Source: Microthrixaceae bacterium
GTDB taxonomy: Bacteria; Actinomycetota; Acidimicrobiia; Acidimicrobiales; Microtrichaceae
NCBI GenBank assembly: GCA_020637215.1
Contig: JACJWI010000001.1
Location: 744,001-808,000, forward strand
Direction of reading: 5' to 3'
Length of the DNA stretch: 64,000 nt
This document shows, piece by piece, positions 15,614 to 24,080 of this stretch; positions within the stretch are counted from its first letter, which is position 1; every line of letters starts with the position of its first letter. A program made the translations under genes and the position numbers. The notes under the pieces were generated by a model. The model had not been told where the DNA came from and did no database searches. It was given only the letters and a program-made list of their open reading frames with translations.

Positions 15614-16489
15614 ATGAGTGATCCCAACTACCCACCGCCACCGCCCGGAGGTGGAGCTCCGCCTCCGCCGCCGGGTGGGTTCCCCCCGCCGGCGTCCCCG
15701 CCGCCCCCGGGCGGAGGGTTCCCCCCTCCGGCCGGTCCCCCGCCCGCGGCGCCGCCTCCCGGCGGCTTCGGTGGAGCCGGCGGTGGATTCACGCCCCCGC
15801 CCGCCCAGCCCTACGGCGGTGGTGGCGGCTACCCGCCACCGCTCGACGTCGGTGCATCGATCTCCTACGGCTGGAAGAAGTTCCAGGAGAACGCCGGCCC
15901 GTTCGTCATCCTGATGCTGATCGTGTTCGGTGCGACGCTCGTGGTGTCGTTGCTCGGCCAGCTGGTGCTGCTGCCCCTGTTCCGGGGTGACAGCGGCGGC
16001 AGCGCCATCATGAGCATGATCGGCTTCTCTGTGGTGTTCGTCCTGCAGTTCGTCGTGGCGTTCTTCCTCCAGGCCGGCGTCTACCGCGCCGGGCTCGGCG
16101 TGACCCGGGGCATCAAGCCCGAGGTGTCGATGCTGACCGACACGACGCACATGGCGAACTTCGCGCTGACGGTCGTGCTCGTCGGGCTCGGCGCCTTCGT
16201 CGGCTACCTGCTGTGCTTCATCCCCGGCATCATCTGGCTGATCTTCACCGCGTACGCCCCGATCATCGCCCTGGACAAGGGCGTGGGTCCCGGCGACGCG
16301 ATCAAGCAGAGCATCGACTGGGTCAAGGACAACTTCGGCAAGGTGTTCCTGATCCTGCTCGTCGCCTACCTCGTGTACTACGTCGGCGTCCTGCTGTGCT
16401 GCATCGGCGTGCTGGCCACCGGCCCGATCGCGCTGATCTCGATCATCCACTCCTACCGGGCGCTCAACCAGGAGCCGGTGGTCCCGTAG
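15614..16489 (+). CDS. Proline/glycine-rich multispanning membrane protein
   Basis: A 291-residue protein. Residues 1-75 are almost only Pro, Gly and Ala (MSDPNYPPPPPGGGAPP...), residues 80-90 form an amphipathic start (ISYGWKKFQENAGPF), and five or six hydrophobic helices follow to residue 280. The helix region resembles DUF975/YciC-type integral membrane proteins (GLGVTRGIKPEVSML, IIALDKGVGPGDAIKQSI). No enzymatic motif is seen. A good ribosome site (GGAGG) lies 8 bases before the ATG. It follows the RDD gene on the same strand and ends before a strong terminator. Confidence 0.8.
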   Translation: MSDPNYPPPPPGGGAPPPPPGGFPPPASPPPPGGGFPPPAGPPPAAPPPGGFGGAGGGFTPPPAQPYGGGGGYPPPLDVGASISYGWKKFQENAGPFVILMLIVFGATLVVSLLGQLVLLPLFRGDSGGSAIMSMIGFSVVFVLQFVVAFFLQAGVYRAGLGVTRGIKPEVSMLTDTTHMANFALTVVLVGLGAFVGYLLCFIPGIIWLIFTAYAPIIALDKGVGPGDAIKQSIDWVKDNFGKVFLILLVAYLVYYVGVLLCCIGVLATGPIALISIIHSYRALNQEPVVP

Positions 16490-16534
16490 CCGGGACCGCG
16501 ACCGGCTCCGGGCGAACCGTCCCGGCACGCGGAC

Positions 16535-16560
16535 GAGGGGGCCCCGAGCGGGGCCCCCTC
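16535..16560. terminator. Strong bidirectional terminator hairpin
   Basis: GAGGGGGCCCC pairs perfectly with GGGGCCCCCTC around the 4-base loop GAGC. It separates the convergent membrane-protein and trpB2 genes and can serve both. Confidence 0.85.
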
Positions 16561-16602
16561 GTCGCGTCCGGCCCCGGGGTCGGACATCCCCCGGGAAAGG
16601 GT

Positions 16603-17967
16603 TCAGAGGTCGAGCTGCGGGAGGCGGGTGAGCGCCTCGGCCATCAGCTCGTCGGAGAACTCGTGGTCGACGAGCTCACCGGCGAAGTAGGCGTCGTAGG
16701 CCGCCATGTCCAACATGCCGTGGCCGCTGAGCGCGGTGAGGATGACCTTCTCCTCGCCGGTCTCCTTGCAGCGCAACGCCTCGTCGACCGTCGACGCCAG
16801 GGCATGCGTGGGCTCCGGACCGGGTACGACGCCCTCGGTGCGGGCGAACTGCACGCCCGCCGCGAAGCACTCCCGCTGGAGCCGTGACTCGGCGGTGATC
16901 AGACCCAGCTCGTAGATGTGCGAGATCAGCGGGGCCATGCCGTGGTAGCGCAGCCCGCCGGCGTGGATCGGGTCCGGGATGAAGTCGTGGCCCAGGGTGT
17001 GCATCTTGACCAGCGGCGTCATGCCGCCGGTGTCGCCGAAGTCGTACGCGTAGGTGCCCTTCGTCAGCGTGGGGCAGCTGGCGGGCTCGACGGCGCGGAT
17101 CTCGGGATCCATGGTCCCGGCGAGCTTCTCGCGCAGGAACGGGAAGGTGAGCCCGGCGAAGTTGGAACCGCCGCCGGTGCAGCCGATGATGACGTCGGGG
17201 ACGTCGCCGGCCATCGCCATCTGCAGCAGGGCCTCCTCGCCGATCACGGTCTGGTGCATCAGCACGTGGTTGAGCACCGAGCCGAGCGCGTAGCGGCTGT
17301 CGGGGTCCTGGGCGGCCACCTCGACCGCCTCGGTGATGGCGATGCCGAGCGACCCCGGGTTGGTCGGGTCCTCGGCCAGCATCTTCCGGCCGTACTCGGT
17401 GACGTCGGACGGCGACGGGTGCACGGTGCCGCCGAAGGCCTCCATCATCGCCCGGCGGTACGGCTTCTGGTCGTAGGAGGCCCGGACCTGCCAGATCTCG
17501 CAGTCGATGCCGTACTGGGCGGCGGCGAAGCTGAGCGCCGTACCCCACTGACCGGCCCCGGTCTCGGTGGTCAGCCGCCGGATCCCGGCCTTGGCGTTGT
17601 AGTACGCCTGGGGCACCGCGGTGTTGGGCTTGTGAGAGCCGGCGGGGCTGGTGCCCTCGTACTTGTAGTAGATGCGCGCCGGCGTGCCGAGCGCCCGCTC
17701 CAGCCGGTGGGCCCGGTGCAACGGGGTGGCCCGCCACAGCAGGTACACGTCGCGGACCTCGTCGGGGATCGGCACGTAGCGGTCCTGGCTGACCTCCTGG
17801 AGGATCAGGTCCATCGGGAACAGCGGGGCCAGGTCGTCGGGGCCGATCGGCTGGTGCGTCGCCGGGTGCAGCGGCGGCGGCGGCGGTGCCGGCAGGTCGG
17901 GGACGATGTTGTACCAGGAGGTCGGCACCTGGTCGTCGTTCAACAGGTAGCGGCTCTGCTCAGCCAT
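16603..17967 (-). CDS. trpB: TrpB2-type tryptophan synthase beta chain (PLP-dependent)
   Basis: A 454-residue PLP enzyme of the TrpB2 branch, which joins indole (or a serine-like substrate) to make tryptophan. The PLP-binding lysine is in GSHKPNTAVPQAYYN near residue 113, the catalytic Glu region is TETGAGQWGTALSFAA, the phosphate-binding loop is CTGGGSNFAGL, and the long N-terminal extension with PAPPPPPLHP is typical of TrpB2. No trpA or other trp gene is adjacent, which fits TrpB2 acting alone as an indole salvage enzyme; that is family knowledge, not shown here. A purine-rich ribosome site (GGAGAACGGAG) precedes the ATG. Confidence 0.92.
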   Translation of the reverse strand: MAEQSRYLLNDDQVPTSWYNIVPDLPAPPPPPLHPATHQPIGPDDLAPLFPMDLILQEVSQDRYVPIPDEVRDVYLLWRATPLHRAHRLERALGTPARIYYKYEGTSPAGSHKPNTAVPQAYYNAKAGIRRLTTETGAGQWGTALSFAAAQYGIDCEIWQVRASYDQKPYRRAMMEAFGGTVHPSPSDVTEYGRKMLAEDPTNPGSLGIAITEAVEVAAQDPDSRYALGSVLNHVLMHQTVIGEEALLQMAMAGDVPDVIIGCTGGGSNFAGLTFPFLREKLAGTMDPEIRAVEPASCPTLTKGTYAYDFGDTGGMTPLVKMHTLGHDFIPDPIHAGGLRYHGMAPLISHIYELGLITAESRLQRECFAAGVQFARTEGVVPGPEPTHALASTVDEALRCKETGEEKVILTALSGHGMLDMAAYDAYFAGELVDHEFSDELMAEALTRLPQLDL

Positions 17968-18049
17968 GGGGACTCCGTTCTCCGTGGTCTCGGGTGGGGT
18001 GGTCTCGGTGGGGCATTCGGATCGTGCTGCGGCGATGATCGGCCGGGGC

Positions 18050-18769
18050 TCACCAGTCGTGCAACACCTGCAGCGACCGGAGGCGGCGTTCGACGTGCAG
18101 CTCGAGGGCGGTGGTGGCGATCGACTCCACCTCGTGGGTGAGCGACCCGTCCGGCAGCGACAGGGCCACGTTGAGCCCGCCGCCCAGCACGGCCCGGGCC
18201 ACCGCGAGCGCCTCGTCGGTCACCGGCCGACCTCCTCCGCAGGACCGGCAACGCACCCCGCCGACGTCGAGGGCCAGCGCCAGCTCGCCGTCCTCCTCGC
18301 CGCAGCCGACGCAGCGGTCGAGCTCGGGGGCGACGCCCTCTGCGGCCAGCAGCTTGAGGAAGAACGCTCCCGTCACCAGCGGCGGGTTGCGCTCGTCGAC
18401 GGTGCGCAGACCGCCCACGAGCATGTCGTGGAGCCGCGGTGCGGGTTGGCGGTCCTCGGAGAGCTGCTCGACCGCTTCGAGCAGCGACGCGGCCCGACCC
18501 AGGCGGGACAGGTCCTCACGGGTGCGACGGAACGACTCGATGGTCTCGGCCTGGGTGACGATGTCGAGCTCGCCGCGCCCCTCGTGCAGCTGCAACGCCG
18601 CGTAGGAGCCGGGCTCCAGCCGGGACCCGAACTTCGAGCCGGTGCGGCGCACCCCCTTGGCGACGGCGCGGACCTTGCCCGACTCCCGGGTCATCAGCAC
18701 CACGATGCGATCGGCTTCGCCGAGCTTGTGGGTGCGCAGCACCACCGCCGAGTCGCGGTAGAGGCTCAC
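18050..18769 (-). CDS. recO: DNA repair protein RecO
   Basis: A 239-residue recombination mediator that loads RecA at gaps with RecR. The N-terminal OB fold is evident (RDSAVVLRTHKLGEADRIVVLMTR, here positions 5-28 as one block in the protein), followed by the helical domain and a zinc module with CVGC (about residue 155) and CRSC (about 175). Length is standard. It starts 10 bases after the uppS stop, the same uppS-recO order seen near era in many actinobacteria. Confidence 0.93.
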   Translation of the reverse strand: MSLYRDSAVVLRTHKLGEADRIVVLMTRESGKVRAVAKGVRRTGSKFGSRLEPGSYAALQLHEGRGELDIVTQAETIESFRRTREDLSRLGRAASLLEAVEQLSEDRQPAPRLHDMLVGGLRTVDERNPPLVTGAFFLKLLAAEGVAPELDRCVGCGEEDGELALALDVGGVRCRSCGGGRPVTDEALAVARAVLGGGLNVALSLPDGSLTHEVESIATTALELHVERRLRSLQVLHDW

Positions 18770-18779
18770 CCGGTCGGCC

Positions 18780-19508
18780 TCATGCGTTGAGTCCGCCGAA
18801 GCGGCGCTCGCGGCGTTGGAACTCGTCGATCGCCTCGTACAGGTCGCCGCGTCGGAAGTCCGGCCACAGCACCTCGGTGAACACCAGCTCCGAGTAGGCG
18901 ATCTCCCACAGCAGGAAGTTGGAGATGCGGTGCTCGCCGGAGGTGCGGATCATCAGCTCCGGGTCCGGCTGGTCGGGGTCGTAGAGGTGGCGGCGGATGA
19001 GCTTCTCGTCGATCTTGTCGGGCTTGACCCCCGAGCGGGCGATGGCCCGGACCGCGTCGACCAGCTCGGCCCGGCCGCCGTAGTTGAACGCCATCGACAG
19101 CGTCATCGTCGTGTTGTGGCGGGTCATCTCCTCGGTCTCGGTGATGCGCCGCAGCACCCGCTTTGGAACCCGCCAGTCGCGGCGACCCAGAAACTGCACC
19201 CGGACCCCCTTGGCGTGCAGCTCGTCGCGCCGGGTCATGAGGAGCCGTTCGTTGAACCCCATCAGGAATCGGACCTCGTCGACGGGGCGCTTCCAGTTCT
19301 CGGTGGAGAACGCGTACACGGTCAGGTAGCGGATCCCGGCATCGAGCGCTCCCCACACCGTGTCGAGCAGCGCCTCTTCGCCGGCGGCGTGCCCGTCGGT
19401 GCGGGGCAGCCCCCGCTTCTGGGCCCACCGCCCGTTGCCGTCCATGACGATCGCCACGTGGACGGGGATCCGGCCCGGATCGAGTGCGCTCAGCTCCACC
19501 GTGGCCAC
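18780..19508 (-). CDS. uppS: Isoprenyl transferase (undecaprenyl diphosphate synthase family)
   Basis: A 242-residue cis-prenyltransferase that extends farnesyl diphosphate to a long-chain polyprenyl carrier for cell-wall synthesis. The signature VAIVMDGNGRWAQKRGLPR (diphosphate-binding Asp) is at residues 19-37, the TVYAFSTENWKRP block near 70, NYGGRAELVDA near 145 and the C-terminal RTSGEHRISNFLLWEIAYSE substrate block near 190. The GTG at 19508 gives a normal length; GTG 19499 is the alternative. It is first in the uppS-recO unit and diverges from the SDR gene. Confidence 0.95.
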   Translation of the reverse strand: MATVELSALDPGRIPVHVAIVMDGNGRWAQKRGLPRTDGHAAGEEALLDTVWGALDAGIRYLTVYAFSTENWKRPVDEVRFLMGFNERLLMTRRDELHAKGVRVQFLGRRDWRVPKRVLRRITETEEMTRHNTTMTLSMAFNYGGRAELVDAVRAIARSGVKPDKIDEKLIRRHLYDPDQPDPELMIRTSGEHRISNFLLWEIAYSELVFTEVLWPDFRRGDLYEAIDEFQRRERRFGGLNA

Positions 19509-19560
19509 GCTAGTGCCGTCCCCCACGCCCGACGGGCGTCGCGGTGGGCAGAATGCCGAC

Positions 19561-20361
19561 ATGACCTCGCTGCGCGACGCCCACGTGATCATCACCGGTG
19601 GATCGGAGGGCATCGGACGGGCCACGGCCGCCGCCGCGATCGCCCGGGGCGCCCGGGTGTCGCTGATCGCGCGCCGGGCCGACGCGCTGCGCGCCGCGGC
19701 GACGGAGCTCGGTCCGAGCTGCGACTGGGCCACCGCGGACGTGGCCGACCGCGACGCGGTGGGCGGTGCGGTCGACGAGTTGGTGCAGCGGTCCGGACCG
19801 TGCGACGTCATGGTCGCGAACGCCGGCTACGCGCTGCCGGGGCGGTTCTGGGAGCTGCCGCCCGACGAGTTCCGCGCCGAGATGGAGGTGAACTTCCTGG
19901 GAGCCGTGCACGCGGTGGCCGCGGTGATCGACGGCATGCGGCAGCGACGTCGGGGTCACCTGTGCTTCGTGTCGTCGACCGCGGGTCTGCTCGGCGTGTA
20001 CGGCTACACGGCCTACTCGCCGACCAAGTTCGCCCTGCGGGGCCTGGCCGAGGCGTTGCGCTCCGAGGTCGCCCCCGACCGGATCCGGGTGAGCGTCGTC
20101 TACCCGCCCGACACCGACACGCCGGGGTTCGCACTGGAGAACGAGGTGAAGCCGCCGGAGACGGCCGCTATCTCCGCCACGGTCAAACCGGTCCAGGCCG
20201 ACCGGGTGGCGGCGGCGATCGTCCGGGGTGTCGAACGGAACCGCATCACGATCACCGCCGATCCGCTGACCGCCACGCTTGCCCGCGCCGCCGGGCTGCT
20301 GGGACCGGTCCTGCGCCGCACGATGGACCGCCAGGTCCGCTCCGCCCAACGGGGGTCGTGA
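19561..20361 (+). CDS. SDR oxidoreductase, 3-ketodihydrosphingosine-reductase-like
   Basis: A 266-residue NAD(P)-dependent short-chain dehydrogenase. The Rossmann glycine motif is TGGSEGIGR (residues 13-21), followed by NAG near 88 and the catalytic Ser, then YxxxK in YTAYSPTKFALRG. The segment VVYPPDTDTPGFALENEVKP, with PPET after it, closely follows the substrate loop of eukaryotic KDSR enzymes, which reduce 3-ketosphinganine. No serine palmitoyltransferase is in the window, so sphingolipid synthesis is only a hypothesis. A CAGAAT hexamer ends 6 bases before the ATG. Confidence 0.85.
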   Translation: MTSLRDAHVIITGGSEGIGRATAAAAIARGARVSLIARRADALRAAATELGPSCDWATADVADRDAVGGAVDELVQRSGPCDVMVANAGYALPGRFWELPPDEFRAEMEVNFLGAVHAVAAVIDGMRQRRRGHLCFVSSTAGLLGVYGYTAYSPTKFALRGLAEALRSEVAPDRIRVSVVYPPDTDTPGFALENEVKPPETAAISATVKPVQADRVAAAIVRGVERNRITITADPLTATLARAAGLLGPVLRRTMDRQVRSAQRGS

Positions 20362-20517
20362 CGACGGACCGGTCGCGACAGTCGGCGTCCGTGGTCGTGT
20401 CGGTCGGAGGACTCGTACCCCTACCAACCGCTACGGAGGGGTTCTTCCTCGCCCGCGTGACCCGGGTGCTCGAGGCGCTGGACGGGACGGATCGCTGACC
20501 TCAGCGCGCTCGGCGTC
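20362..20517. other. Gap between the SDR gene and the cyclase-ATPase gene
   Basis: 156 bases between convergent genes. I see no terminator hairpin or RNA. A 46-codon frame starts at 20358 with a GTGA overlap to the SDR stop, but its codon use is unlike the neighbours and its product is not recognisable. Confidence 0.5.
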
Positions 20518-23500
20518 TCAGAGGGAGTCGAGTAGTCCGGCCGCGCTCTGGGTGAGACCGGCGAAGTCGTACTCGGCGGCGGTGGCCGCGGCGGCGGCCA
20601 CGAGCTCGCTCGCACGTTCGGCGTCGCCGTCGGCGCGGCGGGCGAGGCAGAGGTCTGCGAGGTCGAGCTGGCTCCGCGCAGTCCAATAGGGGGTCCGGAG
20701 CCGCGAGTGAATGGCGTGCGCCAGCGCGAACCACTCCTCTGCCTGGTCGAAGTCACCGAGGATGGTGGCAGCGCGACCGAGGGGCCGGCCGAGAGCCCCC
20801 GCCACGAGTGCGGATGTGGGTTCGGCGACGTGGTCGGCGAACGGTGCAACGCGATCGACGAGCACGCGGGCGATATCGCGATCGCCCGTGCTCGCAGCGA
20901 CGTCGAGGAGGTCCGACATCGAGGCCAGCCACGTCATGTCATAGGGGAACTCGAACCCGGCTGCCGCTTCGGTCGCGAGGCGATCGTGGGCTTCCTCGAT
21001 TCGTCCCGACTGGCTGAGCATGGCGGCGACGGCGGCGCGCAGCACCGCGATGGACGGGTTGTCCCGGGCTGCATCGATGAACATGTCGGCGATCTCGTCG
21101 AGCCGACCCTGCTGCAGGCGAATCGCGTAGAGGAGGCCGCCATAGGCGCCGAACGCATCGGGCGCGTCGGCGGCCACGCCGAGGTTCAACGAGCGATCGT
21201 TCGCCGCCTCGGCCTGATCGGTGAGGCCGGCGAGCAGCAGGCGCCCTGTGTTGAGGATCGCGAGCTGCCACTCGGCGGCGGGCAGGCCAACCCTGGCGGT
21301 GGTTGCTTCCATCTCTGCGAGCACGGTGTCGGCACCGAGGACGTCGGCTTGCTGAATTCGCACCCAGACGAGTTGGAACTTGATCCGCACCGACAGCACC
21401 GGATCGCCGATGCGGCCGGCCAACGCTTCGGCGTTCTCCACGTCCTCGATGACCTGGTCGAGCCGATCAGGCGAAGCGACCTCAGTCACGATCCTCTCGA
21501 CCACGTCGACGAGAGCTGAGTCGTCGGCAGAGCGACGGGCGACGTCAAGCGCGTCGATCGACAGATCTCGGCGTGCTCGCCACTCGAGCGCGCCATCATG
21601 CGCCAGGGCGAGCGCTGAAAGCAGGCGCGCCCGCCTGGCCGTCGGGCCAGGCCCGACGCGGTCGAGGGCCGCCTGGATGATCGGCTTGGCGGCTTCTTCG
21701 CCTTGCCGGCCGCCCTCGAAACGGGTGAACCCGAGCGCTGCCTTCACGAGGGTCTCGGCATCGTCCAATCGCAGAGCGAGTGTGCCGGCTTCGAGGAGGG
21801 TGTCCCGTCCTTCGAGAAGGCCGGTTCGGCGCTGTGCGGTACCGAGCGCTGCCAGCACTTGTGCCCGTCCCAGCTCGTCGCGGCTGGGGTCTCGGTCGAG
21901 CAGTTCGAGGGCTTGCCGATACCAGCGGATGGCGTCGTCGGGTGCGAGCGCGCCGAGTGCGGCGTCGCCGGCGCGTCGGACGTAGTCGAGGGCTTTGTCG
22001 ATGTCGGTGGGTCGGGTGGCGGCGACCCAATGGTGGGCGAGCTCGGCGAGCGTGGTCGCGTCCTCGTTGCTCGCCTGCGCCTCGAGGACCTCGGCGATGC
22101 GTTGGTGGGCGCGTTGACGGCGGGTGGGGCTGAGCTCGTCATAGAGGCTGTGTCGGGTGAGGGCGTGGGTGAATCGGTAGCGACCTGCGGTGTCGCTCTC
22201 CGCGAGGAGCGCTGCGGCCACGGCCGCGTCGAGGTGGTCCAGGAGCTCGTCCTCATCGGCGTCGGCGAGCAGGGCGAGAAGCTCGATGTCGAACCCGCGG
22301 CCGATCACCGACGCCAAGGTCAGCAACCGCAACGGTTCCTCGCCGAGTCGCTCGACGCGCCGGCCGACGACGTCGCGAACGCTGCTCGGGAGGCCCAGCT
22401 CGTCGAGCTCGCCCGCGAGCACCCATCGGCCGTCGTCGTTCTGCACGATCCCGCCCGACTCGCCGAGATGACGGAGCAGCTCCGCGGTGAAGAACGGGTT
22501 CCCGTCGGTCTCGCGGCGAAGGGCGTGGGCGAGACCGACACCGTCGTCATCGAGGTCATGGCCTGCCGCCGCGACCAGGAGATCGATGATCTCGGTGTCC
22601 TCCAGACCGTGCAGGGCGATGCGGGCAATGTTGGCTTCACGATGCAGATCGGCGAGCAGCAGCGTCAGCGCGTCGCCGCGTCCCAGGTCGGTGTCGCGGA
22701 AGGTGACCGCGAGCGTCAGCTTCGATGGTGTGGGCGAGGTGATGACGTGGCGAAGCACTTGGAGACTGGCGGTGTCGGCCCAGTGCAGGTCGTCGAGCAC
22801 CACCATCACCGGCTCCCTCGCCGAGACTGCGGCGAGGAGCTCGACGATCCCCTCGAGCAGAAGCAAGCGTTCGGTGTCGGGGTCGCCGACCCGGTCGCCT
22901 TCGCCGCCGATATCGGGGACCAGGCGCGCGAGCGCGGCGCGCTGAGCGGACCGCATGTCGGCAAGGATTCCGGAGTCGATGTGGCGGACGAGCGCCGAGA
23001 TGACCTCGATCCAAGGCTGGTAGGCGACGCCGAGCCCTTCGTCGGAGTGCCCGAACAGCACGACCGTTCCCTCGGCATGAGCCGATCGGGTCGCTTGGGC
23101 GACCAGCGACGTCTTGCCCATCCCGGCCTCGCCGGCGACGAGGATCGCCTGGCACTGCTCGTTCGCCACAGCGCGTTTGCGGGCCTCGGTGAACGCTTCG
23201 AGCTCCGAGCTCCGACCGAAGAATCCGAACAACGGGTTCGACGCCGCCGTGACCAACCGCCCCGGCAACGGCACCGACCCCTCGACGGTCGCCGGCTCCC
23301 AGACGACCTCCACCACATCCACCGGCCCAGGCAGCCCCTTGAGTTCGAAAGGTCCCCGGTCGACGAACGACTGGGTGGCATGCCGGCCCACCATCAACCG
23401 CACCAGCTCAGCCGCGAGGATCTGACCTCCTTGCGCCGCTGCGCACAACCGTGCCGCTTCCACCACCGGATCCCCGAAGTAGTCGTCGTCCTCCTCGACG

Positions 23501-23826
23501 ACCTCACCGGCGCTCACACCGATCCGAACCCCAAGCGGCTCAGCTGCGGAACGGTTGTGATGATCGATGGCCTGAGCCATACCCACCGCACCCGACAAGG
23601 CCCGGCGCGGCGACGAGTAGACCACCATCAGACCGTCGCCGAGGTTCTTCACCTCGGTCCCGCCCGACGCAGTGACCGCACCCCGCAACAGTCGGAAGTG
23701 CGTCTGACGCAACTCCTCTGCCGCCTCCGGCCCCACACGTGCGGCGGTCGCGGTCGAATCCACCAGATCGGTGAACACGAACGTCGCCGTGACCGACGAA
23801 GACACCGACTTGCCCTCTTGCGCCAT
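20518..23826 (-). CDS. Class III nucleotide cyclase domain fused to AAA ATPase and TPR-like region
   Basis: A 1102-residue signalling protein. Residues 12-170 form a class III cyclase homology domain (VFTDLVDSTATA with the first metal Asp, EVKNLGDGLMVVY with Lys and the second Asp). The position that normally holds the transition-state Asn reads GDPVVEAARLC, with Glu. Residues 215-400 form an AAA_16/STAND ATPase (Walker A AGEAGMGKTSL near 232, Walker B VMVVLDDLHWAD near 343). The remaining ~600 residues are helical repeats of TPR/SARP type. Such proteins are common in actinobacteria; cyclic nucleotide synthesis is uncertain here. ATG 23826 has a good GGAAGGGGAG ribosome site. Confidence 0.85.
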   Translation of the reverse strand: MAQEGKSVSSSVTATFVFTDLVDSTATAARVGPEAAEELRQTHFRLLRGAVTASGGTEVKNLGDGLMVVYSSPRRALSGAVGMAQAIDHHNRSAAEPLGVRIGVSAGEVVEEDDDYFGDPVVEAARLCAAAQGGQILAAELVRLMVGRHATQSFVDRGPFELKGLPGPVDVVEVVWEPATVEGSVPLPGRLVTAASNPLFGFFGRSSELEAFTEARKRAVANEQCQAILVAGEAGMGKTSLVAQATRSAHAEGTVVLFGHSDEGLGVAYQPWIEVISALVRHIDSGILADMRSAQRAALARLVPDIGGEGDRVGDPDTERLLLLEGIVELLAAVSAREPVMVVLDDLHWADTASLQVLRHVITSPTPSKLTLAVTFRDTDLGRGDALTLLLADLHREANIARIALHGLEDTEIIDLLVAAAGHDLDDDGVGLAHALRRETDGNPFFTAELLRHLGESGGIVQNDDGRWVLAGELDELGLPSSVRDVVGRRVERLGEEPLRLLTLASVIGRGFDIELLALLADADEDELLDHLDAAVAAALLAESDTAGRYRFTHALTRHSLYDELSPTRRQRAHQRIAEVLEAQASNEDATTLAELAHHWVAATRPTDIDKALDYVRRAGDAALGALAPDDAIRWYRQALELLDRDPSRDELGRAQVLAALGTAQRRTGLLEGRDTLLEAGTLALRLDDAETLVKAALGFTRFEGGRQGEEAAKPIIQAALDRVGPGPTARRARLLSALALAHDGALEWRARRDLSIDALDVARRSADDSALVDVVERIVTEVASPDRLDQVIEDVENAEALAGRIGDPVLSVRIKFQLVWVRIQQADVLGADTVLAEMEATTARVGLPAAEWQLAILNTGRLLLAGLTDQAEAANDRSLNLGVAADAPDAFGAYGGLLYAIRLQQGRLDEIADMFIDAARDNPSIAVLRAAVAAMLSQSGRIEEAHDRLATEAAAGFEFPYDMTWLASMSDLLDVAASTGDRDIARVLVDRVAPFADHVAEPTSALVAGALGRPLGRAATILGDFDQAEEWFALAHAIHSRLRTPYWTARSQLDLADLCLARRADGDAERASELVAAAAATAAEYDFAGLTQSAAGLLDSL

Positions 23827-23949
23827 CACGAACCTGCTCCCCTTCCCGACGATTCTTGCCGAACGAGGGACTCGCTTCCACCAGCCAGGCCCGATCCGAG
23901 GTGTGGAGCTCCCCGCGGATCTGGGAGGCATCACCTTTGAGGAGATGTG

Positions 23950-23988
23950 ATGCCAGAGAAGCGCAGGAAGTACGACCCGGAGTTCAAA
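23950..23988 (+). mobile_element. Remnant of a transposase orfA start (IS3-like)
   Basis: ATG at 23950 opens MPEKRRKYDPEFK, the typical N-terminus of actinobacterial IS3/IS1372-type OrfA transposases, preceded by a purine-rich ribosome site. After 13 codons similarity ends and the frame runs into unrelated sequence. No second copy, terminal repeats or remaining transposase body are visible, so this is a scar. Confidence 0.6.
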
Positions 23989-24080
23989 GACGGCGACCGA
24001 CGAGCTTCGCACCGACCCGATGACGACTCGTCGTTGCGTCGCGCCGGAAGAGCGTCACACCCCTCCGGCATCATGCGAAC

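Noticed and set aside
20358..20498. 46-codon frame coupled by GTGA to the SDR gene
   Set aside because: Only 46 codons, with codons such as CTA and CCA that are rare nearby, and no similarity I recognise. It could be a fragment cut by the neighbouring accessory segment, but the evidence is too weak for a gene call.
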